The notes under the pieces are model-generated. The model saw only the letters and a list, made by a program, of their open reading frames with translations. It was not told where the DNA came from and did no database searches. A stretch of DNA of 64,000 bases from Vibrio echinoideorum. GTDB taxonomy: Bacteria > Pseudomonadota > Gammaproteobacteria > Enterobacterales > Vibrionaceae. A program made the position numbers and the translations under genes. Every line of letters starts with the position of its first letter. Position 1 is the stretch's first letter. Below are positions 27,148-36,198 of this stretch, one piece after another. Location of the stretch: assembly GCF_024347455.1 (NCBI RefSeq), contig NZ_AP025484.1, forward strand, positions 1,612,001 through 1,676,000, written 5' to 3'.

Positions 27148-28917
27148 ATGTACAACCAAAAGTACGCCATCTACCAAGTTTTTACGCGTTTATTTGGCAA
27201 TAAAAACACCCAGCATGTGCCATGGGGCAAAATCGAGCAAAATAGCGTCGGCAAGTTCAATGACTTTACCGACAAAGCGCTATCGGAAATCCGCAAACTC
27301 GGCATTACGCATATTTGGTATACCGGAGTGCCACATCACGCCGTCATCAATGATTACAAACACATCGGTATCTCAGACGATCACCCGAGCGTAGTAAAGG
27401 GACGCGCAGGCTCTCCTTATGCAGTCAAAGACTATTACTCAGTGAACCCAGACCTCGCTGAGAACCCTGAGCGCCGTGTAGAAGAATTTGAGGCCTTGAT
27501 AAAAAGAAGCCACGACAATGGCTTAAAAGTGATCATCGATATCGTACCGAATCACGTTGCACGTCATTATCAAGGCTTAAATAACCCAGAGGGAGTCAGT
27601 GACTTTGGCGCTCACGATGACACAACACTCGAATATCACCGAGATAACAACTTCTATTACATTCCCAACAGCGCCTTTGAACTGCCAGATATAGCTCCTG
27701 CCTTTACCCCGCTTGGTAGTGAACAGCACCCTAACCTACGCTCTCCGTTTATCGAAACGCCCGCCAAATGGACGGGTAACGGCTCTCGCTTAGCCAAGCC
27801 CAATTTCGATGATTGGTATGAAACGGTGAAAATCAATTACGGCGTGCGCCCTGACGGCTCAAAAGATTTCCCTGAACTGCCAAGTGACTATGCTCAAAGA
27901 AATTACATGGATCATTTCCGCTTTTGGGAATCTGTTGATGTGCCTAGCTCTTGGGTTAAATTCCGAGACATAGCCTTGTTTTGGTTAGAAAAAGGCGTTG
28001 ATGGATTTCGCTACGACATGGCAGAGATGGTACCCGTCGAATTCTGGAGTTACCTCAACTCATCGATAAAGATGGAAAACCAAGATGCCTTTTTAATGGC
28101 AGAGGTTTATCAGCCGGACTTGTACCGCGACTATATTCACCTAGGAAAAATGGACTACCTGTACGATAAAGTTGACCTTTATGACGGTCTAAAAGACATA
28201 ATGCAAGGCAAGGCTTCAACGGCAATCATCCCCGATATCCAACATCAGATGATGGATATTGAACATCACATGCTGCATTTCTTGGATAACCATGATGAGC
28301 AACGCATCGCTTCCCCAGAGTTTGTTGGCAATCCACATATCGTAAAGCCTGCAATGCTCGTCAGCGCATTATTAAGCAGTTCACCGACCATGATCTATTT
28401 TGGACAAGAAGTTGGCGAACCGGGGGCGGAAAATGCAGGCTTTGGACAACCCTCACGTACCTCTATATTCGATTACATCGGAGTCCCACAGCACCAAAAA
28501 TGGATGAACCATGGTGCGTTCGATGGCGGATTATTAAACAACAACGAAAAACAGTTGCGATGCTTCTATCAGAAGGTCATGAACTTTTCGCTTAAGCACT
28601 CTTCAATGACTGGTGAATATCGAGACTTACATCAAAGCAATAATCTGAGTGATTCGGTCTACGCATTCCTGCGCTATGACAACCAAGAGCTCACCATTGT
28701 TGCCGCAAATTTCAGCCAGGACGCCACTGAGAGTATTCACTTAAAGATTCCAGGCGATGTTGTCCAAAAGCTCAAAATAGCGGATGGCAATTACTTGCTA
28801 GATGAACATATTGAAGGCGTTCAACGGCAAACATTAGATATAGTGGGTGGTGTGGGTCATTTTCTCATTGAATTAAAACCACTAAGCTCTTTGACGTGGG
28901 TACTATTTTTAAACTAA
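27148..28917 (+). CDS. GH13 alpha-amylase-family enzyme, cytoplasmic
   Basis: 589 residues from the ATG that follows AAAGGA (an upstream ATGATG gives nine more). No signal peptide. All four GH13 blocks are visible: IDIVPNHVARHY, GFRYDMAEM with the nucleophile Asp (about residue 290), FLMAEVYQPD with the acid Glu, and HFLDNHDEQR with the transition-state Asp. A beta-sandwich C-domain ends it. It probably hydrolyses or rearranges maltodextrins inside the cell. Specificity (alpha-amylase, maltodextrin glucosidase or glucanotransferase) is not decided. A MalT box lies upstream. Confidence 0.9.
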   Translation: MYNQKYAIYQVFTRLFGNKNTQHVPWGKIEQNSVGKFNDFTDKALSEIRKLGITHIWYTGVPHHAVINDYKHIGISDDHPSVVKGRAGSPYAVKDYYSVNPDLAENPERRVEEFEALIKRSHDNGLKVIIDIVPNHVARHYQGLNNPEGVSDFGAHDDTTLEYHRDNNFYYIPNSAFELPDIAPAFTPLGSEQHPNLRSPFIETPAKWTGNGSRLAKPNFDDWYETVKINYGVRPDGSKDFPELPSDYAQRNYMDHFRFWESVDVPSSWVKFRDIALFWLEKGVDGFRYDMAEMVPVEFWSYLNSSIKMENQDAFLMAEVYQPDLYRDYIHLGKMDYLYDKVDLYDGLKDIMQGKASTAIIPDIQHQMMDIEHHMLHFLDNHDEQRIASPEFVGNPHIVKPAMLVSALLSSSPTMIYFGQEVGEPGAENAGFGQPSRTSIFDYIGVPQHQKWMNHGAFDGGLLNNNEKQLRCFYQKVMNFSLKHSSMTGEYRDLHQSNNLSDSVYAFLRYDNQELTIVAANFSQDATESIHLKIPGDVVQKLKIADGNYLLDEHIEGVQRQTLDIVGGVGHFLIELKPLSSLTWVLFLN

Positions 28918-29025
28918 CGATATATCATTCAATACTAGATATTAATTGATAATAAACACAGTGGACAGGATACTTAATTTACCAATAAAAATAACATCGA
29001 CTCAATTTGATATCTTCCTCACATA

Positions 29026-29060
29026 AATAAGGATGAGTTCTCATCCTTATTATCTACTCC
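29026..29060. promoter_or_regulatory. 26-base palindrome made of two inverted MalT cores, plus a third core
   Basis: AATAAGGATGAG-TT-CTCATCCTTATT is a perfect palindrome holding GGATGA in both orientations. A minus-strand GGAGTA follows at 29055-29060. It lies about 200 bases before the pullulanase and 109 bases after the GH13 gene. No T-run follows, so an operator is more likely than a terminator. Confidence 0.6.
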
Positions 29061-29249
29061 TACTCTCTACGCCTTATGTTTTTGATAATAATTAAATGAG
29101 TTATTGGTCCAACTAATTTAACATTAATGGAATACAAAACGTGACATTGGCACTAGGTTTCTTATATTTACGTATTAAAAATAACTTTACATATAATCAT
29201 CACAAATAGTTGACCTACGTTAAGGCTAGGATATTCATCTTCATAAAAA

Positions 29250-32200
29250 ATGAAATATGGATATCAAAACGTGAACGTAATAAATCTCAATAATAAAACA
29301 ACTCGACAAAGTACCCTTAATATTGCAAATAAGAGAAACTTCAAACGTTCTACTTTAGCCAAAGCTATTTTACCTCTGATCACAGCAACATTAATTGTAG
29401 GCTGCGGTAGTGACAATAACAGCGACTCAGATTCAAACGGTAGTGACAGTGGTTTATATAAAGCAGGCGAAAACGAAGTCGTTGTTTACTACAAACGCGA
29501 TGTTGCGGCTGCAAGCACTTCTGGTTCGACTTACGATGGCTGGGGGCTACACCTTTGGAACGGCGAAGGCTGTACCAGCACCGACTTAATCGCGATGGGT
29601 CTTAGCGAAAGTGGTACCAGCTGGGATGCACCTTACGAATTTAATGGTATCAGTGATACCTATGGCGCTTATTACGTTTTAAAAGTCGACCCTGATGCCT
29701 CTGACCCTTACAAGTGTATGAACTTCATCCTGCACAATGACGATGAAAAAGCATTCGGTAGTGCGAATTCGAAAGTCGAACTGACTAAGCTTGGCGACTC
29801 ACAAGGTGTATTCGGTTTCCATGGCAGCAGCGAGTTGTACTACGACCCAATCTCAGAAAGACCAGTCAATATTGATGGCCAAAAAGCACATTGGTTAGAT
29901 GCAACCACCATCGGCTGGGAAGCGGCTAGTAATGCCGATTCTGTAAAACTCTTCTATGCATTAGATAACAGCATCACCATGAACGAAGACAAAGAAATTG
30001 TCGGCGGAACTGCAATTGAACTAAGTAAAGACGGGGAGCTATCTTCTGAATTGAAAGAACGTTTCCGTCATCTATCAAGCCTACCAGCTTTATCAATCGA
30101 TGTTGACGGCAGCACACTTCGCACTATTTTAAAATCTCAGATAATTCTTGTTGCCTACAATGCCAATGGCGATGTTATCTCTTCAACTGAGGTTCAAAAA
30201 CCTGGTGTGCTTGATGCGGTATTTGCTAGTGAAGATGCTGGTAATGCGATGAGTGAAGAACTAGGTGCGATTGTTGAAGGCAGTGCGGCTACCTTTAAGC
30301 TTTGGGCACCAACAGCGCAAGATGTTGAACTCGTCCTATACAGCGAAGATCTTCAAAGCTCGCAAGTCATTCCAATGACGGAAAGCACTGAAACCGGTAT
30401 TTGGGCAACTGGCGCTGTGTCTAATGCAGTCAACAGTTACTATCGTTACCAAGTGAAGGTTTACCACCCAACCACAGGCAATATCGAAACCCGTCTTGTG
30501 ACAGACCCTTATTCTCTGAGCTTGTCGAAAAACTCTGTATACTCTCAAGTCATCGATCTTGATGATTCAGCATTAATGCCTGAAGGATGGGTTGGATATA
30601 AACGACCAACGATAAAGAAAGACGAAGACCACGTACTCTACGAATCACACCTTCGTGACTTTAGCTTCAGCGATAAGCTAGGCACAAAGAGCCTAAACGG
30701 CAAGTACCTAGCTCTCACAGAAACAGATCGTGAGTCGGTAAAACACCTGCAAGCTTTAAAAGATGCGGGCTTAACTACGCTGCATATCTTACCTGCATTT
30801 GACATCGCGACCGTTGATGAAGATGAAGCGAGCCGTGTCGATATTACCGACACCGTTGGCAAACTGTGTGATGTAAAACCAGCCGCCGCTTTGTGTGGAA
30901 ACGAAGATGAAAACAAAACCATTGAAGCTGTATTAGACGGTTATGACCCTTCAACGGGTGACGCCCAAGCATTAATGAATGACTTACGTATGCTTGATAG
31001 CTTCAACTGGGGCTACGACCCATTCCACTATACGGTTCCAGAGGGAAGTTACGCGACAGACCCTAATGGATCGAAGCGTATTCTAGAGTTCCGTCAAATG
31101 GTGAAAGCGACACACGACATGGATCTTAAGCTGATCATGGACGTGGTATACAACCATACCAATGCGTCTGGTGTGAACGATAAGTCGGTTCTAGATAAGA
31201 TTGTCCCTGGGTATTATCACCGCCTCAACGTGAACACGGGTAGCGTCGAAAACTCGACCTGTTGTGACAACACTGCGACTGAAAACCTAATGATGGGTAA
31301 ATTAATGGTCGATTCACTTAAGGTATGGGCTGACGACTATAAAGTGGATGGTTTCCGTTTTGACTTAATGGGCCACCAGCCGAAAGACGTAATGGTAGAA
31401 GCTCTTGCGGAAGTACGTAAAATCGACGAAAACACACTGTTCTACGGTGAGGGTTGGGACTTTGGCGAAGTAGCAAACAACGCACGCTTCGACCAAGCTA
31501 ACCAAATCAATATGGCAGGCACAGAAATCGGTACCTTCTCAGACCGTTTACGTGATGCAGTACGCGGCGGTAGCCCATTTGATGGCGGCGTCGATTCAGA
31601 AGGCAACCACTCACTTCGATTCAATCAAGGCTTTGGTAACGCCGCGATTGCCAATGAAGAAACCAAAGATGATCAAGACTCAGTAAACGGCCGTTTGCAC
31701 AACCAAGATCTTGTCCGCTTAGGCATGGCAGGTAACCTAGCAGAATACGTATTGTTGGATTACAACGGTGATACCAAACTGGGTAAAAACGTTGACTACA
31801 ACGGTGCGCCCGCTGGCTACACCAAGATGCCTTCAGAGAACATCTCTTACGTTTCCAAACACGATAACCAAACGCTTTGGGATAACAACGCTTATAAGAT
31901 CGCCACTGGGACTAGCTCTGCAGAGCGCGCTCGTATGCAGTCTGTATCGCTATCTACCGTGATGTTAGGCCAAGGTATACCATTCATCCATATGGGTTCT
32001 GAACTATTGCGTTCTAAGTCTATGCAGCGCGACTCTTACGACTCTGGCGACTGGTACAACCGCGTAATGTTCGATGGTACGGGCAACAACTGGAATGTTG
32101 GCCTACCACGTGAAGACAAAGATGGTGCCAACTGGGATCTGATCAAAACTATCATTGCTGACAGTACGGCTAAACCAGACGCAGACGATATTGAGCTGAC

Positions 32201-32969
32201 TAAACAGCAATTCCTCGAGTTATTAAAAATCCGTAGCTCAAGTGAACTGTTCCGCTTAGACACTGCAGAAGAAGTCATGAAGCGTGTCGACTTCCGTAAT
32301 GTTGGCGAAGATCAAGTCGAAGGACTGATCGTGATGTCTATCGATGATGGTGTTTCAGCCGGTGCTAACCTAGATCCTGCCAACGATGCGATTGTTGCTG
32401 TTGTAAACTCAACCAATAAATCTCAATCGTTCAAAATCACAGGAGCAACCGGCTTTGCACTCCACACCGTTCAACAAAATTCTGAAGATGACATTGTAAA
32501 AGGCGCAACCTTCGCCGCTGAAACCTTCACAGTACCGGCATTAACCACCGCTGTATTTGTACAAGCTCAAGACGGTGCGCAAGGTGCAGGTTTGCCAGTT
32601 GATAACTCAGACAAGGATGTATCTAGCATCCCACCATACGGCCAAACGACTGTGTATGTTCGAGGCGAAATGAATGGCTGGACACCTGTTGATGATTGGG
32701 CAATGAGCTTTATTAGCAACGGTGTTTACTCTGTTACAAAGACTTTGGAAGTAAAAGAGTATGGCTTCAAGTTTAGCGGCGCGACTTGGGAACAGCTTGA
32801 CCTTGGTTGTAATTCAGTTGAACTTGCCGATGGCTCTATCAATCTTGGTACTGATGGTAACTGCCAATTGAGCGTAACTGAAGCTGGCAGCTATACATTC
32901 ACTCTGAATGCGATTCATGAGTTGGATGACAATGTGGAGAAAGCCGTAGTTTCAGTAACCAAGAATTAA
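29250..32969 (+). CDS. pulA: Pullulanase-type lipoprotein (GH13 debranching enzyme)
   Basis: 1239 residues. After a long positively charged start, a hydrophobic stretch ends in a lipobox (TATLIVGC, Cys near 52), followed by a Ser/Asp linker, so it is a lipoprotein, probably outer-membrane. A CBM41-like starch module (about 70-200) begins NEVVVYYKRD and has a GWGLHLWNGEGC core. A CBM48-like domain follows (FKLWAPTAQDVELVLYS). The catalytic barrel has MDVVYNHTNAS, FRFDLMGHQP (nucleophile Asp), YGEGWDFG (acid Glu) and SKHDNQT. An extra C-terminal domain (about 1130-1239, VYVRGEMNGWTPVDDWAM) may be another starch-binding fold. It cleaves alpha-1,6 links in starch or pullulan. The true start may be a GTG seven codons later. 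Confidence 0.92.
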   Translation: MKYGYQNVNVINLNNKTTRQSTLNIANKRNFKRSTLAKAILPLITATLIVGCGSDNNSDSDSNGSDSGLYKAGENEVVVYYKRDVAAASTSGSTYDGWGLHLWNGEGCTSTDLIAMGLSESGTSWDAPYEFNGISDTYGAYYVLKVDPDASDPYKCMNFILHNDDEKAFGSANSKVELTKLGDSQGVFGFHGSSELYYDPISERPVNIDGQKAHWLDATTIGWEAASNADSVKLFYALDNSITMNEDKEIVGGTAIELSKDGELSSELKERFRHLSSLPALSIDVDGSTLRTILKSQIILVAYNANGDVISSTEVQKPGVLDAVFASEDAGNAMSEELGAIVEGSAATFKLWAPTAQDVELVLYSEDLQSSQVIPMTESTETGIWATGAVSNAVNSYYRYQVKVYHPTTGNIETRLVTDPYSLSLSKNSVYSQVIDLDDSALMPEGWVGYKRPTIKKDEDHVLYESHLRDFSFSDKLGTKSLNGKYLALTETDRESVKHLQALKDAGLTTLHILPAFDIATVDEDEASRVDITDTVGKLCDVKPAAALCGNEDENKTIEAVLDGYDPSTGDAQALMNDLRMLDSFNWGYDPFHYTVPEGSYATDPNGSKRILEFRQMVKATHDMDLKLIMDVVYNHTNASGVNDKSVLDKIVPGYYHRLNVNTGSVENSTCCDNTATENLMMGKLMVDSLKVWADDYKVDGFRFDLMGHQPKDVMVEALAEVRKIDENTLFYGEGWDFGEVANNARFDQANQINMAGTEIGTFSDRLRDAVRGGSPFDGGVDSEGNHSLRFNQGFGNAAIANEETKDDQDSVNGRLHNQDLVRLGMAGNLAEYVLLDYNGDTKLGKNVDYNGAPAGYTKMPSENISYVSKHDNQTLWDNNAYKIATGTSSAERARMQSVSLSTVMLGQGIPFIHMGSELLRSKSMQRDSYDSGDWYNRVMFDGTGNNWNVGLPREDKDGANWDLIKTIIADSTAKPDADDIELTKQQFLELLKIRSSSELFRLDTAEEVMKRVDFRNVGEDQVEGLIVMSIDDGVSAGANLDPANDAIVAVVNSTNKSQSFKITGATGFALHTVQQNSEDDIVKGATFAAETFTVPALTTAVFVQAQDGAQGAGLPVDNSDKDVSSIPPYGQTTVYVRGEMNGWTPVDDWAMSFISNGVYSVTKTLEVKEYGFKFSGATWEQLDLGCNSVELADGSINLGTDGNCQLSVTEAGSYTFTLNAIHELDDNVEKAVVSVTKN

Positions 32970-32970
32970 G

Positions 32971-33003
32971 CCTTAAACCTTAAACCTTAAACCTTAAACC
33001 TTA
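32971..33003 (+). repeat. 7-base tandem repeat, CCTTAAA x4.7
   Basis: Four perfect copies and five bases of a fifth, starting two bases after the pullulanase stop and 45 bases before its terminator. Confidence 0.95.
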
Positions 33004-33047
33004 TGATTCTAATAAACAGATAATAAAACCAGCGAAAGCTAGCCTTT

Positions 33048-33072
33048 GGGAGACGTCAGTCTCCCTTTTTTT
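33048..33072 (+). terminator. Terminator after pullulanase
   Basis: GGGAGAC-GTCA-GTCTCCC followed by seven T. Confidence 0.93.
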
Positions 33073-33163
33073 GTGCTCAATAAACTCCAACCCAAATGCA
33101 CCACACCATTACCTTTGCCTCCCATCGATTAATGCTCTTCACTAAAACGATGTACAAACTGTA

Positions 33164-33196
33164 TTAGTTCTTAGTTCTTAGTTCTTAGTTCTTAGT
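33164..33196. repeat. 7-base tandem repeat, TTAGTTC x4.7
   Basis: Four perfect copies plus five bases of a fifth, the same total length (33 bases) as the array 160 bases to its left, but with an unrelated unit. The rest of this 578-base convergent intergenic region shows no gene. Confidence 0.95.
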
Positions 33197-33485
33197 AGAA
33201 AGGATAACGACTTCGTGTGAACTGTTAGTTTAATCGAGGGGAAATGCCATAAATCTAATTTAAGGTCAGTAAATGGAGTGGCTACTAGTCCATAGAATTC
33301 GCATGCAGTATTAAGTTTTTCGAGAAGAGTAAAAGAGGTGAGAGTGTTTTTATTAAATCAAAGCTATAAATAGCCGATATCTTCCACTTACATTGGATAT
33401 TTATAATTATGCGTAAGTCAGTGGTTATTTCATAATTAGGTATTGAGTGAATATAAACACTTCACTTCCATTTATCACAAGCAAT

Positions 33486-33509
33486 AAAAAAGGCCCCCAA
33501 CTGGGAGCC
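33486..33509 (-). terminator. Terminator after malM
   Basis: On the minus strand GGCTCCC-AGTT-GGGGGCC, with one G-T pair, runs into six T. Confidence 0.9.
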
Positions 33510-33547
33510 CTTCTTTTCATATCATTCAGTTTTTACAAACCGTTTGA

Positions 33548-34378
33548 TTACTTTTTATTGACGGCTTTTACAAAAACTTCTTGCGCGCCTTCAATACCTA
33601 ATGCTTTTGCTTCATCTAATAAGCTAAGAGCTTTAGGAATATTGTCTTCACTTACTGCTGTTTGAATTGCATTATGGTAGTAGGTTTGCGTCTCTGGTTG
33701 AATCGTATCGATCTTAGCAGCAGCGGCTGGTTTAGCGTTAGACTCACTGCTTGATGAACCAAACGAGAAGAAGCTCGCTCTATCGATAGTCACTTCTATT
33801 TTGCCGACATTACCGTTTGGTACAGGAATATCTTTCGCTTCAGGCATGTAATTACCACGCCCTTCTGCATCCAAACGTGCTGGATGGATGACGTCAGTAA
33901 AACCACCAAGATCAGCCTGATCGGTATATACGATCAAATAAACAGATTCTGCCGTTGTTGGCGGATAGAAATCATGCTCAGTTACCAGTCTATTTCCCAA
34001 ATGCAATCTAGGTTTCTGGTATTCAAAGTCTTCTTTTCCGTAAGACTCGAGTTCTTTGCCGTTTTTGTCATAGATTACAGCTCGAGGAACAAAAGCAGTA
34101 TCACCGATCATGCTTGTGATTTTTATTGAATACTCACCACGGTCCGCAGGTAACTCAATAGCTGCAACGCGACTGTTGATATCTTGATAATTAAATACTT
34201 GGCTATCAGTCGTAATGTCAAAAATAGCAGAACTAGGTAGCTTCATTTTTGCAAATTGAAGTCCAGAGACAGAGTTGACTTGTTCTGCTTGAGCAACCTG
34301 TACTTGCTCCATCACTTCAGCTGATTGACAGCCAGCAAGAGCAACACAACCACTTAACATCAGAGCGCGAAAATACAT
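33548..34378 (-). CDS. malM: MalM-like periplasmic maltose-operon lipoprotein
   Basis: 276 residues with a lipoprotein signal (LMLSGCVALAGC, lipobox LAGC). The middle has the MalM-like TFIID-free beta domain pieces (FDITTDSQVFNYQDINSRVAAIELP and NRLVTEHDFYPP, shown in part), and it follows lamB on the same strand as in enteric malK-lamB-malM. The biochemical role of MalM is not settled; it is a periplasmic, maltose-inducible protein. A good AAGGAAGA site precedes the ATG. A terminator-like hairpin separates it from lamB, so expression is probably lower than that of lamB. Confidence 0.85.
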   Translation of the reverse strand: MYFRALMLSGCVALAGCQSAEVMEQVQVAQAEQVNSVSGLQFAKMKLPSSAIFDITTDSQVFNYQDINSRVAAIELPADRGEYSIKITSMIGDTAFVPRAVIYDKNGKELESYGKEDFEYQKPRLHLGNRLVTEHDFYPPTTAESVYLIVYTDQADLGGFTDVIHPARLDAEGRGNYMPEAKDIPVPNGNVGKIEVTIDRASFFSFGSSSSESNAKPAAAAKIDTIQPETQTYYHNAIQTAVSEDNIPKALSLLDEAKALGIEGAQEVFVKAVNKK

Positions 34379-34477
34379 AGTTCTTCCTTATTTTTATTTT
34401 TTTAAGAAATTTACTTAGTTAATTACCATAAAGAAAATAATTAACCTAGGAAACCTTTTTACTAATCGTACATTCCT

Positions 34478-34506
34478 TAAAAAAATAGCCGACGCAAGCC
34501 GGCTAT
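34478..34506 (-). terminator. Terminator/attenuator between lamB and malM
   Basis: On the minus strand ATAGCCG ... CGGCTAT followed by a T-run, 35 bases after the lamB stop. Read-through would be needed if malM has no own promoter. Confidence 0.85.
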
Positions 34507-34540
34507 GAATTAGGACAGTTTGGAATTTTTAGCTAGTGGC

Positions 34541-35764
34541 TTACCACCAAGCTTCAGCTTGGATACCGAACACGTATTCAGTATCGTCACCATTAAATGC
34601 ATCTTTGTTTTCAGTATCTAGGATGTAAGAACCGTAAACACGGATTTCAGGACGAGCCCAGAAGCTGTCACCCATAGCCCAAGCTTGAGCTACTGTGAAT
34701 TTAGCGTTACCGAAGTCTTCTGTAGCTAAACCACCGTCAGAAATCTTCTCACCAGCGTTGTAACCAGCTTCAAAGATTGTACGCATAGTGTCGTTCCATT
34801 TGTACATTGGACGAACTACAGCTGAGTACTGGTCGATATCAAAAGTTTTGTTTGTGTAGTTACCATCTTTGTCAGCACCACCGATATCGCTACCCGCTAG
34901 GTAAGCTAGTTGGTGACCCATTTCCCAAGATTCGCCAAGGTTCATTACACCCCAGTTAATTAGACGGAAACCAGATGCTTCGTTGAATGCTTCAGTACCA
35001 CGAGCGTAGTACGAACCTGAACCCCAGAAGTTTGCAGCTTGTACGCCGTAACCATTAGTACCGTACTGAAGTACAGTTTGGTGGAAGCCGTTGCTCGTTC
35101 CTTGGTGTAAAATTGCAGAAGCTAGTAGACCATCGTCAGCAGATTCGCTTGCGTCATTTGAATCAGTTGCGAAGTTATACGCTAGTGCAAATTCTAGAGA
35201 CGCATCTTGCCAAAGGCCAATGTTCGCTAGACGAGCATCAAAGATGTAACCTGTTGAATCATCAGTGTCACCATCTTGAATCAATGCAACAGAAAGCTTT
35301 TGGTCACCAATAGAGATGTTTTCAACACCACCACCAGTACCTGATGTATTTAGGTAGTAGAAGTCAGTGATGTGGATGTCTTTACGTTGGTAGTATGTTT
35401 TACCAGCCCAAAGAGTCGCTTCTTGGTCAAAAGATAAAACGCCTTTCGCTTTAACAGCAAACTGAGCAACGTTAAAGTCAGAATCTTCCCAACCATTTGC
35501 GCCTGGAGCACCAGAAGCAATCATCGACTCAACGCGCCAAGTTTGCTCACCAGTTTTCAGTTCTTCAGCCAAACCAAACTCAGAGTAGTTGTCGTTCTCG
35601 TTACCTAAACGGCCAATACCGTTTTTGTTAACTGATACATCACCATTACCGTTACCACTGATACCAGTACCAGCACGCATGTAGCCATTAAAGTCAACAG
35701 CGAACGCAGAGCCAGCAGCTAGCGTTGTCGCCACTGCAGCAGCAATCAAACTTACTTTTTTCAT
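34541..35764 (-). CDS. lamB: Maltoporin LamB
   Basis: 407 residues. A signal peptide (MKKVSLIAAAVATTLAAGSAFA) precedes VDFNGYMRAGTGISGNG, the typical maltoporin N-terminus, and the protein ends in an aromatic residue (AEAWW) as outer-membrane barrels do. It forms the trimeric outer-membrane channel for maltodextrins. The start is taken at the second ATG, which has GGAG seven bases upstream; the first adds MELR. The region before it is crowded with MalT-box-like sequences, so MalT control is expected. No malEFG/K transport genes are in the window. Confidence 0.95.
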   Translation of the reverse strand: MKKVSLIAAAVATTLAAGSAFAVDFNGYMRAGTGISGNGNGDVSVNKNGIGRLGNENDNYSEFGLAEELKTGEQTWRVESMIASGAPGANGWEDSDFNVAQFAVKAKGVLSFDQEATLWAGKTYYQRKDIHITDFYYLNTSGTGGGVENISIGDQKLSVALIQDGDTDDSTGYIFDARLANIGLWQDASLEFALAYNFATDSNDASESADDGLLASAILHQGTSNGFHQTVLQYGTNGYGVQAANFWGSGSYYARGTEAFNEASGFRLINWGVMNLGESWEMGHQLAYLAGSDIGGADKDGNYTNKTFDIDQYSAVVRPMYKWNDTMRTIFEAGYNAGEKISDGGLATEDFGNAKFTVAQAWAMGDSFWARPEIRVYGSYILDTENKDAFNGDDTEYVFGIQAEAWW

Positions 35765-35905
35765 TCTTAACTCCATTAAGGACGATTTATTTTAGGTTTT
35801 TATATTTTTGCTCTCTTGCGGCAACCAAAGGCAGTAATGGTAGTCGTAAGATAGAGAGGTTTAGGGTTTCCCCTGATTCGTTTCAACGGGGTCAATATTA
35901 AGAGG

Positions 35906-36019
35906 GGATGACAAGTTTGACTTCCTCCACCCTAAACTTAATTAAGGGGGACGAGAGGGGAGTAGAAAATAAACAGAACGGTGTTTTAAAGAGGTAGATC
36001 ACTTAATCTAGGAGGAGTA
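35906..36019. promoter_or_regulatory. Cluster of MalT-box-like sequences in the lamB-glgX divergent region
   Basis: Cores seen: GGGGATGA (GGATGA at 35906-35911), minus-strand GGAGGA (35923-35928), GGGGAGTAGA (GGAGTA at 35959-35964) and overlapping GGAGGA/GGAGTA (36011-36019), plus GGACGA at 35949-35954. This is the densest MalT-like cluster in the window and could drive both genes. Confidence 0.65.
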
Positions 36020-36198
36020 GACAGCACTCAGATCTAATTATTCACCATAAGTGCGATCTAGTTCAAATATATAATTTGAACTTCATCGGTAAATTATTTT
36101 TTTAACAATAATTATTCTGTGAAGTTGCTTGACCTTATTGTGACAAAGCTTTTTACTAATAGTTCACTGATGTCGATAAACGAACAAGAAATCAAGCA

